Assembly (NCBI GenBank): GCA_963668435.2
Contig: CAXXSC010000006.1
Coordinates: forward strand, 62,001 to 126,000
Origin: G963668435 sp963668435
Lineage (GTDB): Bacteria > Latescibacterota > Latescibacteria > Latescibacterales > Latescibacteraceae
Length of the DNA stretch: 64,000 nucleotides
Direction of reading: 5' to 3'
Under the pieces are notes generated by a model. The model did not search any database. It was not told where the DNA came from and saw only the letters and a program-made list of their open reading frames with translations. Positions 1 through 7,554 of this stretch are shown here, piece by piece. Numbering within the stretch: position 1 is the stretch's first letter; every line of letters starts with the position of its first letter. Made by a program: the position numbers and the translations under genes.

Positions 1-380
1 AGAAGGAGAATCGCATTGTCATGCGCATATCTCCGCTGGTCGCCCCGGTCAAGGCCGGTATTTTCCCGCTGACCAAGAAGGATGGTATGCCGGAACGCGC
101 CCGCGAGATTTACGAGGAGCTCAGGGCCGAGTTCAACGTTTTCTACGATCTCACCGGCTCCATCGGCCGCCGTTACCGCCGTATGGACGAGGCTGGCACG
201 CCCTACTGTATCACTGTCGATGGCGACACCGCCGCCGATGATACAGTTACAGTGCGTCACCGCGATTCCATGGAACAGGAGCGCGTGAAAATCGGCGATC
301 TCAAGAACATGATCCGTGACGCCATGGTTAACTACAAACGTCCGGACACAGTCGATATTTTCGACGTTGACGACGAGTAG
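1..380 (+). CDS. glyQS: Glycyl-tRNA synthetase, C-terminal fragment
   Basis: The reading frame is open from the left window edge (codon frame starting at base 3), so this is the 3' end of a longer gene. The roughly 125 visible residues match the class II anticodon-binding domain of the single-chain, alpha2-type glycyl-tRNA synthetase. Recognisable family blocks are APVKAGIFPL, GSIGRRYRRMDE, GTPYCITVD and the final MEQERVKI stretch. The enzyme charges tRNA-Gly in the cytoplasm. The ATG at 21 is internal and is not the start. The gene ends in an acidic tail and is followed by strong hairpins. The catalytic domain lies outside the window, so only the family can be called, not integrity. Confidence 0.93.
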   Translation, partial: KENRIVMRISPLVAPVKAGIFPLTKKDGMPERAREIYEELRAEFNVFYDLTGSIGRRYRRMDEAGTPYCITVDGDTAADDTVTVRHRDSMEQERVKIGDLKNMIRDAMVNYKRPDTVDIFDVDDE

Positions 381-404
381 AAGAAGAGAAGGAAATGGAA
401 ATCT

Positions 405-472
405 GCGGGGAAAACCGGCATCTTCCGGTCTTCCCCGCACCCCTTTCGGGAAAGCGTCGGGAGGCGCTTTTT
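405..472 (+). terminator. Double hairpin and intrinsic terminator after glycyl-tRNA synthetase
   Basis: Positions 405-438 form a long hairpin: GCGGGGAA pairs with TTCCCCGC, then ACCGG with CCGGT, around a CATCTT loop. It is followed at 451-472 by a second stem, AAAGCG/CGCTTT, that runs into a T tract. The second has the form of a rho-independent terminator on the plus strand. The first may be an extra processing or stabilising hairpin. Confidence 0.75.
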
Positions 473-548
473 GTATCCGGCATCAAAAATGCTGGATGAA
501 GAGGTGCAGAGACATAGGAAACCGGCCTCCGGGCAGGTTTCGACAAAG

Positions 549-590
549 CCGCGGGGACATTTCGGAAAGGGGATGTGCTCGCGGTTTTTT
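549..590 (+). terminator. Second plus-strand terminator-like hairpin
   Basis: CCGCGGGGACAT (549-560) pairs with ATGTGCTCGCGG (573-584) with two mismatches. Six T residues follow (585-590). It lies between the glycyl-tRNA synthetase gene and the convergent S41 gene and could back up the upstream terminator. No gene is seen in 473-548. Confidence 0.6.
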
Positions 591-617
591 ATCCCCCGGT
601 GTTTGCTCCGGAATAGT

Positions 618-2015
618 TTATTTACCGCTCAAATAATCTACCGCCGCGTTAAGGATAACATCCTTGCCGTCCTTATACTGCGCCCTGACATTTTCGTAGG
701 TCATCGGGACACGGATATCGGGCTCGATGCCGCCCTTGCCGGTCCAGTCCGAATCGACCTGGATTTCCTTGTTTTCATCAAGCGACCGTCCCTCGAAAAA
801 GATGATATACTGTTTCTCCGGCAGCCGGTATATCGTGCCGAAATTGCTGACACCAAAGGAGCCGTTCGTGCCGTGCTGTCCGATAACGGTACAGTTATCC
901 AGCTTGCCCAGCGCCATGGGTATACCCTCGCTGGCACTGATAGTGAGCAGGTCGACAAGAACCACAACCTTGCCGGTGAAACGGGGTGTATCGGGCGTGA
1001 TAGTAATTGTATCATCCGGTATTATTTCAAACGATCCGCTTTCAGGTGAATAGCGTGATACATATTCATAGATCGCGTCATCCATGTAAAAATGCCCCGC
1101 GATCTGGGCAGCCAGCTTGTCGAGCCCTCCCTCGTTCCCGCGGACATCGATGATAATCGATTCGGCACCCTTATTCATCAACTTTTTCAGGACCCTTTTA
1201 AACTTTGCATGCAGACGTATATTTCCAAAGTTCGGCATCATCCTGATAATCTGTATATAGCCGATACCTTTAGATATCATTTTGCTTTTGATGGGGGATT
1301 TTATAACGGGTATTGCGTTCACCTGACCAAGTGACGCCAGCTCAAGCTGACGGAAATCGTCGTCTTCCGCTATAAGCTTTGCGGTAACAGCTTTTGTCTC
1401 ACCGGGATTGATGAATGTGACCGACGCCTCCGTTCCAGCAGGCGCGCGCGGCAGCATACGGCATTGATTCAGAAAACGCCCCTCAATTGTCGGCATAGAC
1501 CGTTTATACCAGAATAACGCGGTGTTACGGACAGCATCATCGACAGCAACACCGTTGAAATGTGTGATTTCCGCGCCCCAGATCATACCGGCACGATCTG
1601 CCGGCTTTTCCGGAAGGATAACATGTGCAATGTATCGGCCGTCGTCGAGCCTGATAATGCCGAAACCGTAACAACCGCCGATATTACTTTCTACCTGTCC
1701 GAAATCGTCACCTTCCAGGCCGAAATGCATATCGTTGACCTCAACTGCATAGGTCTTGAGAGCCCGGTGATACAGTTCCTTATCCTGACGCTCTTCGGCC
1801 TCCTTTACCATCGGGGCTGTTTCTGCATACCTGGCATCCCAGTCGATTTTTTTGTGTTCCGTGAACGGATATTTCTTCGACAGGTCGCTGTGCATGAGAT
1901 GAAACGCCTCCGACCAGCTTTTTTTTGTTAATTTGGTGCCGACACAGGAAAGCATTGTTGAGGCAATTAAGGCTGTAAGCAGAATCGGTGCGGCTTTACT
2001 CCATGCTTTTTTCAT
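618..2015 (-). CDS. S41-family peptidase-like lipoprotein (copy 1)
   Basis: About 465 aa. The start at 2015 is chosen because it gives a lipoprotein signal peptide (MKKAWSKAAPIL..., lipobox MLSC) and follows AGGGAG at good spacing; an ATG-type start 75 bases upstream is less likely. The middle contains a PDZ-like stretch (GYGFGIIRLDDGRY, ERAGM-type loop). The C-terminal half is the S41 peptidase core: IIDVRGNEGG, then TISASEG with the expected nucleophile Ser, then IGQHGTNGSFG and GGIEPDIRVP. The Lys found 25 residues after Ser in CtpA enzymes is not evident, so a tricorn/IRBP-type S41 member is more likely. It is probably anchored on the outer face of a membrane. A close paralog lies at 3763-5169. 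Substrate unknown. Confidence 0.8.
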   Translation of the reverse strand: MKKAWSKAAPILLTALIASTMLSCVGTKLTKKSWSEAFHLMHSDLSKKYPFTEHKKIDWDARYAETAPMVKEAEERQDKELYHRALKTYAVEVNDMHFGLEGDDFGQVESNIGGCYGFGIIRLDDGRYIAHVILPEKPADRAGMIWGAEITHFNGVAVDDAVRNTALFWYKRSMPTIEGRFLNQCRMLPRAPAGTEASVTFINPGETKAVTAKLIAEDDDFRQLELASLGQVNAIPVIKSPIKSKMISKGIGYIQIIRMMPNFGNIRLHAKFKRVLKKLMNKGAESIIIDVRGNEGGLDKLAAQIAGHFYMDDAIYEYVSRYSPESGSFEIIPDDTITITPDTPRFTGKVVVLVDLLTISASEGIPMALGKLDNCTVIGQHGTNGSFGVSNFGTIYRLPEKQYIIFFEGRSLDENKEIQVDSDWTGKGGIEPDIRVPMTYENVRAQYKDGKDVILNAAVDYLSGK

Positions 2016-2090
2016 AACGGCTCCCTGTTTTAGTGTCCGGCAAGCTGTAATCACAGAAAACGGCACGCCCACATAAAATGTATTGCCCAT

Positions 2091-2257
2091 TGATTTTCTG
2101 CCGATATGATACTAGCAGCACCAATTACCGTACATTATAAAAGAAAATACTTAAACAGCTATTTCAACATTATCTTATAACAGGCAGTCATTTTGGGGCA
2201 ACTGCCTGTCTTTGAAAATAATTTTCGCATACCGTTGCGAAAAATACTGTTTTATCC
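2091..2257. repeat. Duplicated upstream region of S41 copy 1
   Basis: The gene-free stretch upstream of copy 1 resembles the region upstream of copy 2 (about 5245-5430). Shared blocks include TCTGCCGATATGATA, AAAAGAAAA, ATTATCTTATA and a run from TCTGAAAAT or TTTGAAAAT through ACCGTTGCG to TTTTATCC. The duplication therefore covered regulatory sequence as well as the gene. The IS element begins directly after TTTTATCC here. Confidence 0.6.
2249..2257. repeat. Target-site duplication, left copy
   Basis: GTTTTATCC immediately precedes the IS left inverted repeat. The same nine bases follow the right inverted repeat at 3545-3553. Confidence 0.88.
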
Positions 2258-3544
2258 CAGTAGTGTCCGGTTAGGTTTTAGCGAATAGATGCTGTTTATT
2301 GCTCCTTTGCTCTTGTTGAGCATCATCGAAAAAGCCTCGAGCTTCGTTTTGGATATTAATTCGTAATTCTCGGGCTCTTTTGATAGAGACTTTTTCATTA
2401 TATTCTTCATGACAATAAATTGCTAACAGGAGGTAAGTAATAAGCCCGGCAAGCATTTGGACCTTCAAGCCATATTCACTGCGCGCGATGATATGATAGA
2501 CTTTCAGATGCCGTTTCCACCAGGCAAAGAATCGTTCAATATCCCAGCGCAGCCTGAATGCAGCGGCGATTTGTTCCGCCGAGAGGTCGAAGCGGTCAGT
2601 TGCGATCCAGTACTCCTGGTTCAAGATGCGGTAAGCGACAACCCTGACTTCACGTTCCGTCTGGTTAATGGCATCAATACCAAGCAGTACAGTAGCATCA
2701 TAGAAGATCATGCTATCCGTGTCGATGTCATGGGTTTGCAGAACTGTTTTTCGGGCATTGGCCTTAATACGGCAAATAAAATGCTTTTTATCCTTTTGCC
2801 AGCGGTCAAAGCCCTCGTGTGTCAGGTAACCTCGGTCCATGATTCCGGTTTGTCCCGGCTTGAGTATCTGATCGACATAGAGACGCTCATTGCTGTTGCC
2901 CTCTGCCAGAAAGAGTTTTTCCGGTATGCCATAGTTGAGATCGAAGCCGAGATGCACCTTTGCCTTGTTCTTGGTGGCCGTGTATTCCGCCCAATGCATG
3001 GAAAGAACCGCATCGACAAGCGAACCATCGATGGCAACGAGATCACCGTACTCCGTATGTTTCGCCGGTAATGTATTCGCCGCCTGAGCATGAAGCTCGG
3101 TAAAAACATGGAGCAATTGCTCAAGACCGCGACTGTTTATAGCTTCAAAAAAACTGCTCTTCTTGATGCCGTTTTTCGGCGCGATAACTTCACGTGCAAA
3201 CGTATCTTGTTCAAGAACTTGCAGTAAGTGGCGGCCCGACTTGAACTCATTGAGATGGAAATATATCAAGCCATCGAGCTGTTCTTCAAAACTCATTTGC
3301 AATGGTCTGTTACCTCGTGATTTCAGATCAGGTGTGGCCGCAAGAGCTGTGCATAATGGCTGCCTAAATCGTTTGTACGAGCGTAGCGCGCGTTTTTTGA
3401 TTCGTTTGTTCTTAAGCGGTAACATCTTCGCAAACCCTTGTCAATTAAGGTTTTTGCGAAATTGTATCGCCTTATGCTAATGTTGATATGTCAAGCTCTT
3501 TTTCATTTTAAAACTGTATGCTAATTTCTAACCGGACACTACTG
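2258..3544 (-). mobile_element. IS4-family insertion sequence, complete
   Basis: A 1287-bp element bounded by inverted repeats of 17 perfect bases (CAGTAGTGTCCGGTTAG at 2258-2274 and its complement at 3528-3544), flanked by the 9-bp direct repeat GTTTTATCC. It carries one intact transposase gene on the minus strand whose stop codon lies inside the left inverted repeat. Perfect ends, an intact gene and an undamaged target duplication indicate a recent, probably still active insertion. It sits upstream of S41 copy 1 and downstream of S41 copy 2 without breaking either gene, but it may separate copy 1 from distal regulatory sequence. Confidence 0.93.
2271..3425 (-). CDS. IS4-family transposase (DDE)
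   Basis: 384 aa, full length for an IS4-group transposase. The DDE catalytic residues are visible: Asp in VAIDGSLVD, Asp in GIMDRGYL, and Glu in the C-terminal signature RLRWDIERFFAWWKRH. The last fits the Y(2)R(3)E(6)K motif of IS4 elements with F replacing Y. The N-terminal 60 residues carry the DUF4372-like start seen in related transposases (FEEQLDGLIYF, LNEFKSG). It catalyses cut-and-paste movement of the surrounding element. The start at 3425 has only a weak ribosome-binding site, as is common for transposases. No frameshift or stop is seen. Confidence 0.93.
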   Translation of the reverse strand: MLPLKNKRIKKRALRSYKRFRQPLCTALAATPDLKSRGNRPLQMSFEEQLDGLIYFHLNEFKSGRHLLQVLEQDTFAREVIAPKNGIKKSSFFEAINSRGLEQLLHVFTELHAQAANTLPAKHTEYGDLVAIDGSLVDAVLSMHWAEYTATKNKAKVHLGFDLNYGIPEKLFLAEGNSNERLYVDQILKPGQTGIMDRGYLTHEGFDRWQKDKKHFICRIKANARKTVLQTHDIDTDSMIFYDATVLLGIDAINQTEREVRVVAYRILNQEYWIATDRFDLSAEQIAAAFRLRWDIERFFAWWKRHLKVYHIIARSEYGLKVQMLAGLITYLLLAIYCHEEYNEKVSIKRARELRINIQNEARGFFDDAQQEQRSNKQHLFAKT

Positions 3545-3553
3545 GTTTTATCC
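3545..3553. repeat. Target-site duplication, right copy
   Basis: GTTTTATCC directly follows the right inverted repeat and matches 2249-2257. Confidence 0.88.
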
Positions 3554-3600
3554 GCATATTTCAAGCAGCAAAAGTAAAGAAATCACTTGAATTTGACTAT

Positions 3601-3710
3601 CCACCACTAAAAGTGGTGGCTTTTCGCCAAATTCATGGCTTCGCCACCGTGATTTCCAAAGCATTTTCAGGCAAAGCCTTCAGCACATTACCACATGCTG
3701 AGCATGTGGT
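3601..3710. repeat. Palindrome-capped small element (possible IS200/IS605-type remnant)
   Basis: About 110 bp bounded by two strong palindromes. CCACCACT-aaa-AGTGGTGG occupies 3601-3619, and ACCACATGCT-g-AGCATGTGGT occupies 3690-3710. Smaller inverted pairs lie between them (GCC/GGC around 3626-3638, GGCAAAGCC at 3670-3678). There is no coding capacity. Such hairpin ends resemble subterminal hairpins of IS200/IS605 elements and their non-autonomous derivatives, and TTTGAC lies just upstream (3592-3597). The assignment is inferential; it could also be a double REP-like or terminator structure. Confidence 0.45.
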
Positions 3711-3730
3711 TTTCTAAGTTTGAATAAACA

Positions 3731-3760
3731 ATTCCGGAACAAGTTCGGAGAAATTCTTTT
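3731..3760 (+). repeat. Dispersed terminator-like repeat, copy A
   Basis: Contains CCGGAACAAGTTCGGAGAAA followed by TTCTTTT. This is an imperfect palindrome with a T-rich tail, and it resembles sequences at 31591-31619, 63056-63086 and, on the minus strand, 25091-25117. It sits just outside the 3' end of S41 copy 2. Confidence 0.45.
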
Positions 3761-3762
3761 GA

Positions 3763-5169
3763 TTAACGCCGCGAATTCAGGTAATCGACCGCCGCGTTAA
3801 GGATGATATCCTCGCCGTCTTTATACTGCGCCCTGACATTTTCGTAGGTCATCGGGACACGGATATCGGGCTCGATGCCGCCCTTGCCGGTCCAGTCGGT
3901 ATCGACCTGGATTTCCATGTTTTCGTCAAGCGACCGCCCCTCGTAAAAGACAATATCCTGCTTTTCCGGCAGCTTGTATTTACTCCCTAAATTGCTCACG
4001 CCAAAGGAGCCGCACGTGCCATGCTGTCCAATAATTTTACAGTTGTCCAGTTTTCCCAACGCCAGGGGAATACCCTCGCCCGTGCTTCTGGTATACAGGC
4101 CGGCAAGCACCACCAACTGGCCGGTGAAACGGGGTGTATCGGGTTTTATGACAATTGTATCATCCGGCTCTAATTCAAATGATCCGGTTTCGGGCGAATA
4201 GTACGATACGTATTCATACAACGCCTCCGCTTCGTAAAAATGCCCCGCGAACAGGGCTGCCAGATCATCGAGCCCGCCCATATTGCCGCGGACATCGATA
4301 ATGAGTGATTTGGCGCCCTGCTTCATCAGTTTTTTAAGGCTTCTTTTAAACTTTGCATGCAGCCTGTAATTTGTCAAACTCGGCATCATCCAGATAATCT
4401 GGATATAGCCGATATCCGGTGATATCATTCTACTGTTGATGGGGGATTTTAAAATGGGTAATTTGTTTGCCTGACCAAGATGCGTCAGGAGCAGATGACG
4501 GTATTCGTCATTTTCAGCCTTGAGAGTTGCTGTCTGAGCTTTTGCCTGATCAGGATTAATAAATGTAACCGACGCCTCTGTTCCGACCGGCGCCCGAAGA
4601 AGAATGCGGCATTGATTCAAAAAACGTGCTTCAGATGTAGGAAAGGAAGTTTTAAACCAGAATAATGAGGAGTTCCGGACAGCATCGTCAATAGCAGTAC
4701 CGTTGAAATGTGTGATTTCCGCGCCCCATTCCATCCCGGCGCGTTCGGCGGCCATTTCAGGAAGGATTACATGGGCTATATAACGGCCGTCGTCGAGCCT
4801 GACAATGCCGAAACCGTAACTGCCGCCGACACTCCTCTTCGTAAGTCCGAAATCTTCACCCGACAGCATGGTATGTATATCGTGGATAGAGCTGAAGTAT
4901 TTTCTAAGCGCGAGGTAATACTGTTCTTTATCCTGTCGTTCCTCAGCCGCCTTGATGGCGGGGGCAGCCTCAGCATACATGGCATCCCAGTCGATTCTTT
5001 TGTGTTCTGTGAACGGATATTTCTTCGACAGGTCACTGTGCATGAGATGAAACGCCTCCGACCAGCTTTTCTTCGTATACTTTATCTTGTTGCCGGCGCA
5101 GGAAAGCATTGTGGAGGCAATCAAGACTGCGAGCAGAATCGATACGGCTTTAACCCACACTTTTTTCAT
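3763..5169 (-). CDS. S41-family peptidase-like lipoprotein (copy 2)
   Basis: 468 aa lipoprotein, collinear with the protein at 618-2015 along its whole length. It has signal peptide MKKVWVKAVSILL and lipobox MLSC, and it follows AGGGAG at the same spacing. The PDZ-like block (GSYGFGIVRLDDGRY) and the peptidase core are conserved: LIIDVRGNMGG, GQHGTCGSFG and GGIEPDIRVP. The nucleophile region differs: RSTGEG here against ISASEG in copy 1. Ser and Glu are kept, so both may be active, perhaps with different specificity. No Lys at the CtpA position is evident. It diverges from the FGE-like gene at 5468. Tandem duplication followed by divergence is the simplest history. Confidence 0.8.
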   Translation of the reverse strand: MKKVWVKAVSILLAVLIASTMLSCAGNKIKYTKKSWSEAFHLMHSDLSKKYPFTEHKRIDWDAMYAEAAPAIKAAEERQDKEQYYLALRKYFSSIHDIHTMLSGEDFGLTKRSVGGSYGFGIVRLDDGRYIAHVILPEMAAERAGMEWGAEITHFNGTAIDDAVRNSSLFWFKTSFPTSEARFLNQCRILLRAPVGTEASVTFINPDQAKAQTATLKAENDEYRHLLLTHLGQANKLPILKSPINSRMISPDIGYIQIIWMMPSLTNYRLHAKFKRSLKKLMKQGAKSLIIDVRGNMGGLDDLAALFAGHFYEAEALYEYVSYYSPETGSFELEPDDTIVIKPDTPRFTGQLVVLAGLYTRSTGEGIPLALGKLDNCKIIGQHGTCGSFGVSNLGSKYKLPEKQDIVFYEGRSLDENMEIQVDTDWTGKGGIEPDIRVPMTYENVRAQYKDGEDIILNAAVDYLNSRR

Positions 5170-5467
5170 AACGGCTCCCTGTTTTCATGCCCGCTATCCT
5201 GCAATCAGCAAATGCGGCACGGCCATATAAATGTATATTTATTTATTCGAATTATTCTGCCGATATGATAATAGTAGCACTTGTTATGAAATATTGCAAA
5301 AGAAAAATATTTAAATGCTGATTTTTTCATTATCTTATATATCAGGCTGTTGTTTGCAGGAGACTGCCAGTCTCTGAAAATATTTTTCGCTCACCGTTGC
5401 GCAAACTTTTTTTTATCCACATATTTCACTCATTAGTGAAACCGGACACTATCAGGGGTAACCGATT
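5170..5467. promoter_or_regulatory. Divergent intergenic region between S41 copy 2 and the FGE-like gene
   Basis: AT-rich, gene-free, and presumably holding promoters for both divergent genes. It shares the duplicated blocks described at 2091-2257. At 5427-5440 there is a small palindrome (TCACT/AGTGA). It is followed at 5440-5451 by AACCGGACACTA, which matches 12 bases of the IS right end. AGGGG at 5454-5458 is the probable ribosome-binding site for the gene at 5468. No -35/-10 pair can be assigned with confidence. Confidence 0.5.
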
Positions 5468-6781
5468 ATGCTACAAAAAAATACTGCAGCCGTCTTATTG
5501 ATACTGATACTTGTTTTCTCAACTGCCGCGTTTTCTCAGACTGAGGACACCCGCAGTTACACCATCGCGGTCATGGATCTGACACCCAACGGTGTTTCGC
5601 AGGTCGAATCGATCGGCCTTTCCGACAAGCTGCGCTCCTACATCACACAGCTTGCCTCCGAGGGCCCCCAAAACGGCATCAGCTACGAGGTTATCGAGCG
5701 CGCCCAGATCGACAGGATTTTCGAGCAGTTCGAGATCCAGAATGTCGGCTGTGTATCCGATTCCTGCGCTGTCGAGTTCGGCAAGATGCTCCAGTGCGAC
5801 CGCATTGTCATCGGTTCGGTCAGCCTGATAGGCGAGACCTATTCAGTCACCAGCCGTCTTGTCGATATCGAAAGCAGCCGGACTATCAAATCAGTCGACC
5901 GTCAGCACCGCGGCGCAATCGACGACATCCTTCTCCAGATCATCCCACAGGTGGGACGCGAGCTGATCACCGGCGAACGGACAGCCATTGCCTCACCGGT
6001 ATCATCAAACAGCCCACAGGAGGAAAGCCCGCTCGACCTGACAATCCTTTGGGGAATTCTCGGCAAGGATTTCAGCATGGTATCCGTTCCCGCCGGGGTG
6101 TTCGAGATGGGATCGGAGGACGGCAGCAGGGACGAGCGCCCGGTGCACCGTGTGATCCTCGACGCTTTCGCCATCGGCAACACCGAGATCACGCAGACGC
6201 AGTACAAAGCTGTCATGGGTAAAAATCCGGCGCATAACGACGATGACGAGTCTTTCCCGGTCGAAGATCTTTCCTGGAACGACGCTGTCAAGTTTTGCAA
6301 CAAGCTCAGCGAGCTCATGGGACTGGTTCCCTGTTACGACGAGCGCAAGGACACCTGCCATCTGGACCGCAACGGTTTCCGCCTGCCGACCGAGGCCGAA
6401 TGGGAATATGCCTGCCGTGCCGGGAGCACGACACTGTATCACTCGGGCGACAACGAGACCGAACTTGACGCCGCGGCCTGGTACCGCGAGAACAGCGACG
6501 GCAAATCCCATCAGCCGGGGCAGAAAGAGGCGAATGCGTGGGGGATTTTTGACATGCACGGCAACGTGGCAGAGTGGTGCACCGACGCTTTCGGACGTTA
6601 TGACGAGGAGGCGTCCGACAACCCGCTCGGCGAGGACAACGACGATTACCGCATCTGCCGCGGCGGGAGTTTTTCCAGCAAATCCGAGGACTGCCGCACG
6701 ACAAACCGGCATTATTATCCGCCGAGGACGAAAGACAAAAGCATCGGTTTCAGGATTGTCTGGCGCGCTGAGGAAAAATAA
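5468..6781 (+). CDS. CsgG/LpoB-like domain fused to FGE-sulfatase-type domain, secreted
   Basis: 437 aa. Residues 1-24 are a signal peptide ending AFSQ. Residues about 30-165 resemble the CsgG/LpoB-type periplasmic fold (YTIAVMDLTPNGVS, YEVIERAQIDRIFEQ, RIVIGSVSLIG). Residues about 195-435 are a formylglycine-generating-enzyme (SUMF1) type domain: VPAGVFEMGSEDGSRDERP, RLPTEAEWEYACRAG, GNVAEWC, CRGGSF and the final GFRIVWR. The two-cysteine centre of true FGE appears incomplete. The segment after GGSF reads SSKSEDCR, keeping one Cys and lacking the first, so sulfatase activation is doubtful. Such domains often act as binding or structural modules. It is monocistronic and ends at a bidirectional terminator. 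Confidence 0.8.
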   Translation: MLQKNTAAVLLILILVFSTAAFSQTEDTRSYTIAVMDLTPNGVSQVESIGLSDKLRSYITQLASEGPQNGISYEVIERAQIDRIFEQFEIQNVGCVSDSCAVEFGKMLQCDRIVIGSVSLIGETYSVTSRLVDIESSRTIKSVDRQHRGAIDDILLQIIPQVGRELITGERTAIASPVSSNSPQEESPLDLTILWGILGKDFSMVSVPAGVFEMGSEDGSRDERPVHRVILDAFAIGNTEITQTQYKAVMGKNPAHNDDDESFPVEDLSWNDAVKFCNKLSELMGLVPCYDERKDTCHLDRNGFRLPTEAEWEYACRAGSTTLYHSGDNETELDAAAWYRENSDGKSHQPGQKEANAWGIFDMHGNVAEWCTDAFGRYDEEASDNPLGEDNDDYRICRGGSFSSKSEDCRTTNRHYYPPRTKDKSIGFRIVWRAEEK

Positions 6782-6801
6782 TCGAGAATAGGTTTGGGCA
6801 T

Positions 6802-6837
6802 GAAAAAAACCACAGGATGTATCACTGTGGTTTTCTC
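6802..6837. terminator. Bidirectional intrinsic terminator
   Basis: AAAACCACAG and CTGTGGTTTT form a 10-bp stem around a nine-base loop, with A and T tracts on either side. It lies between the convergent FGE-like gene (ends 6781) and the HIRAN gene (ends 6841). Confidence 0.82.
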
Positions 6838-6840
6838 AAT

Positions 6841-7554
6841 TTAATTCTTGTTTGTTACAGAAAAATAAATGTAAATTTTGGGATATTCTTCAGTACCATT
6901 CTTTTTTTCGATATTGCCAGACACTTCAAGCCCACAATCTAGCCATTTATTAAAAGACTCTGACAATCCCCGTCGAATATAACCAATTACCGAACTGTTA
7001 ATTATAATACTTATTGCATTCGAGTCAAAAGGATTGTCCGGTTCTTTCTTGAAAAATACCTCCTGACCTTCTCGAATGTCACATAGAGGTATGGTATTAT
7101 CAAGATGCCTATATCCTTGAATTAGTGTTAATAATTCAAAAGGAGGCTTTGCATTTTCATATGGATGAATAATTGTAAATTCATCACCCGGTAATATCGC
7201 GTTGGAATAACCCAGTAGCGCAAAATCCGATATTTCCGACTCATCTTTAATCCTTATTGAGGTCAAAAATCGGGAAAAATCATTTCGACTTCTTGGTGGA
7301 ATACGCATCAAAAATGAGCTTAACACATTGTTGAACGAAGCTGAATTTTCAATTGGGTATCCCGGATAACCCTTGAATCCTTTTTCTTTGGCCTGTTTAA
7401 AATCTTCCGTATCGACATTATAATACAAATCGGCAGAATCCTCCGTTCGACGGAGCTCCGCAACAAACATTCTCCGTCTATTTATACTATCTCGTGGCAA
7501 TTGCCATGAAAGCAACAACCTGTCAGGTTCGATAATGTGATTGATAAAATTCAT
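6841..7554 (-). CDS. HIRAN-domain protein, partner of HipA-like kinase
   Basis: 237 aa. The C-terminal part (about residues 140-225) matches a HIRAN domain, a fold that binds DNA ends or stalled-fork DNA in helicases. Key blocks are LIQGYRHLD, REGQEVFFKKEPDNPFDSNA and SVIGYIRRGL. The N-terminal 135 residues (LMRIPPRSRNDFSRFL, FALLGYSNAILPGDEF) resemble, weakly, the HipA N-subdomain-1 type region that in HipBST systems is a separate polypeptide. Its start ATG overlaps the upstream kinase stop by four bases (ATGA), implying coupled translation. The gene is clearly AT-rich compared with its neighbours, which suggests recent acquisition. The HIRAN call is good; the HipS-like reading is inference. 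Confidence 0.75.
   Translation of the reverse strand: MNFINHIIEPDRLLLSWQLPRDSINRRRMFVAELRRTEDSADLYYNVDTEDFKQAKEKGFKGYPGYPIENSASFNNVLSSFLMRIPPRSRNDFSRFLTSIRIKDESEISDFALLGYSNAILPGDEFTIIHPYENAKPPFELLTLIQGYRHLDNTIPLCDIREGQEVFFKKEPDNPFDSNAISIIINSSVIGYIRRGLSESFNKWLDCGLEVSGNIEKKNGTEEYPKIYIYFSVTNKN

Noticed and set aside
2031..2040. TAGTGTCCGG upstream of S41 copy 1, resembling the IS end
   Set aside because: Only ten bases match. The paralogous leader has the related sequence ATGCCCGCTA at the same place, so this is ordinary divergence of the leader rather than an IS scar.
5468..6781. True sulfatase-activating formylglycine-generating enzyme
   Set aside because: The C-terminal active-site segment lacks one of the two required cysteines and no sulfatase gene lies nearby.
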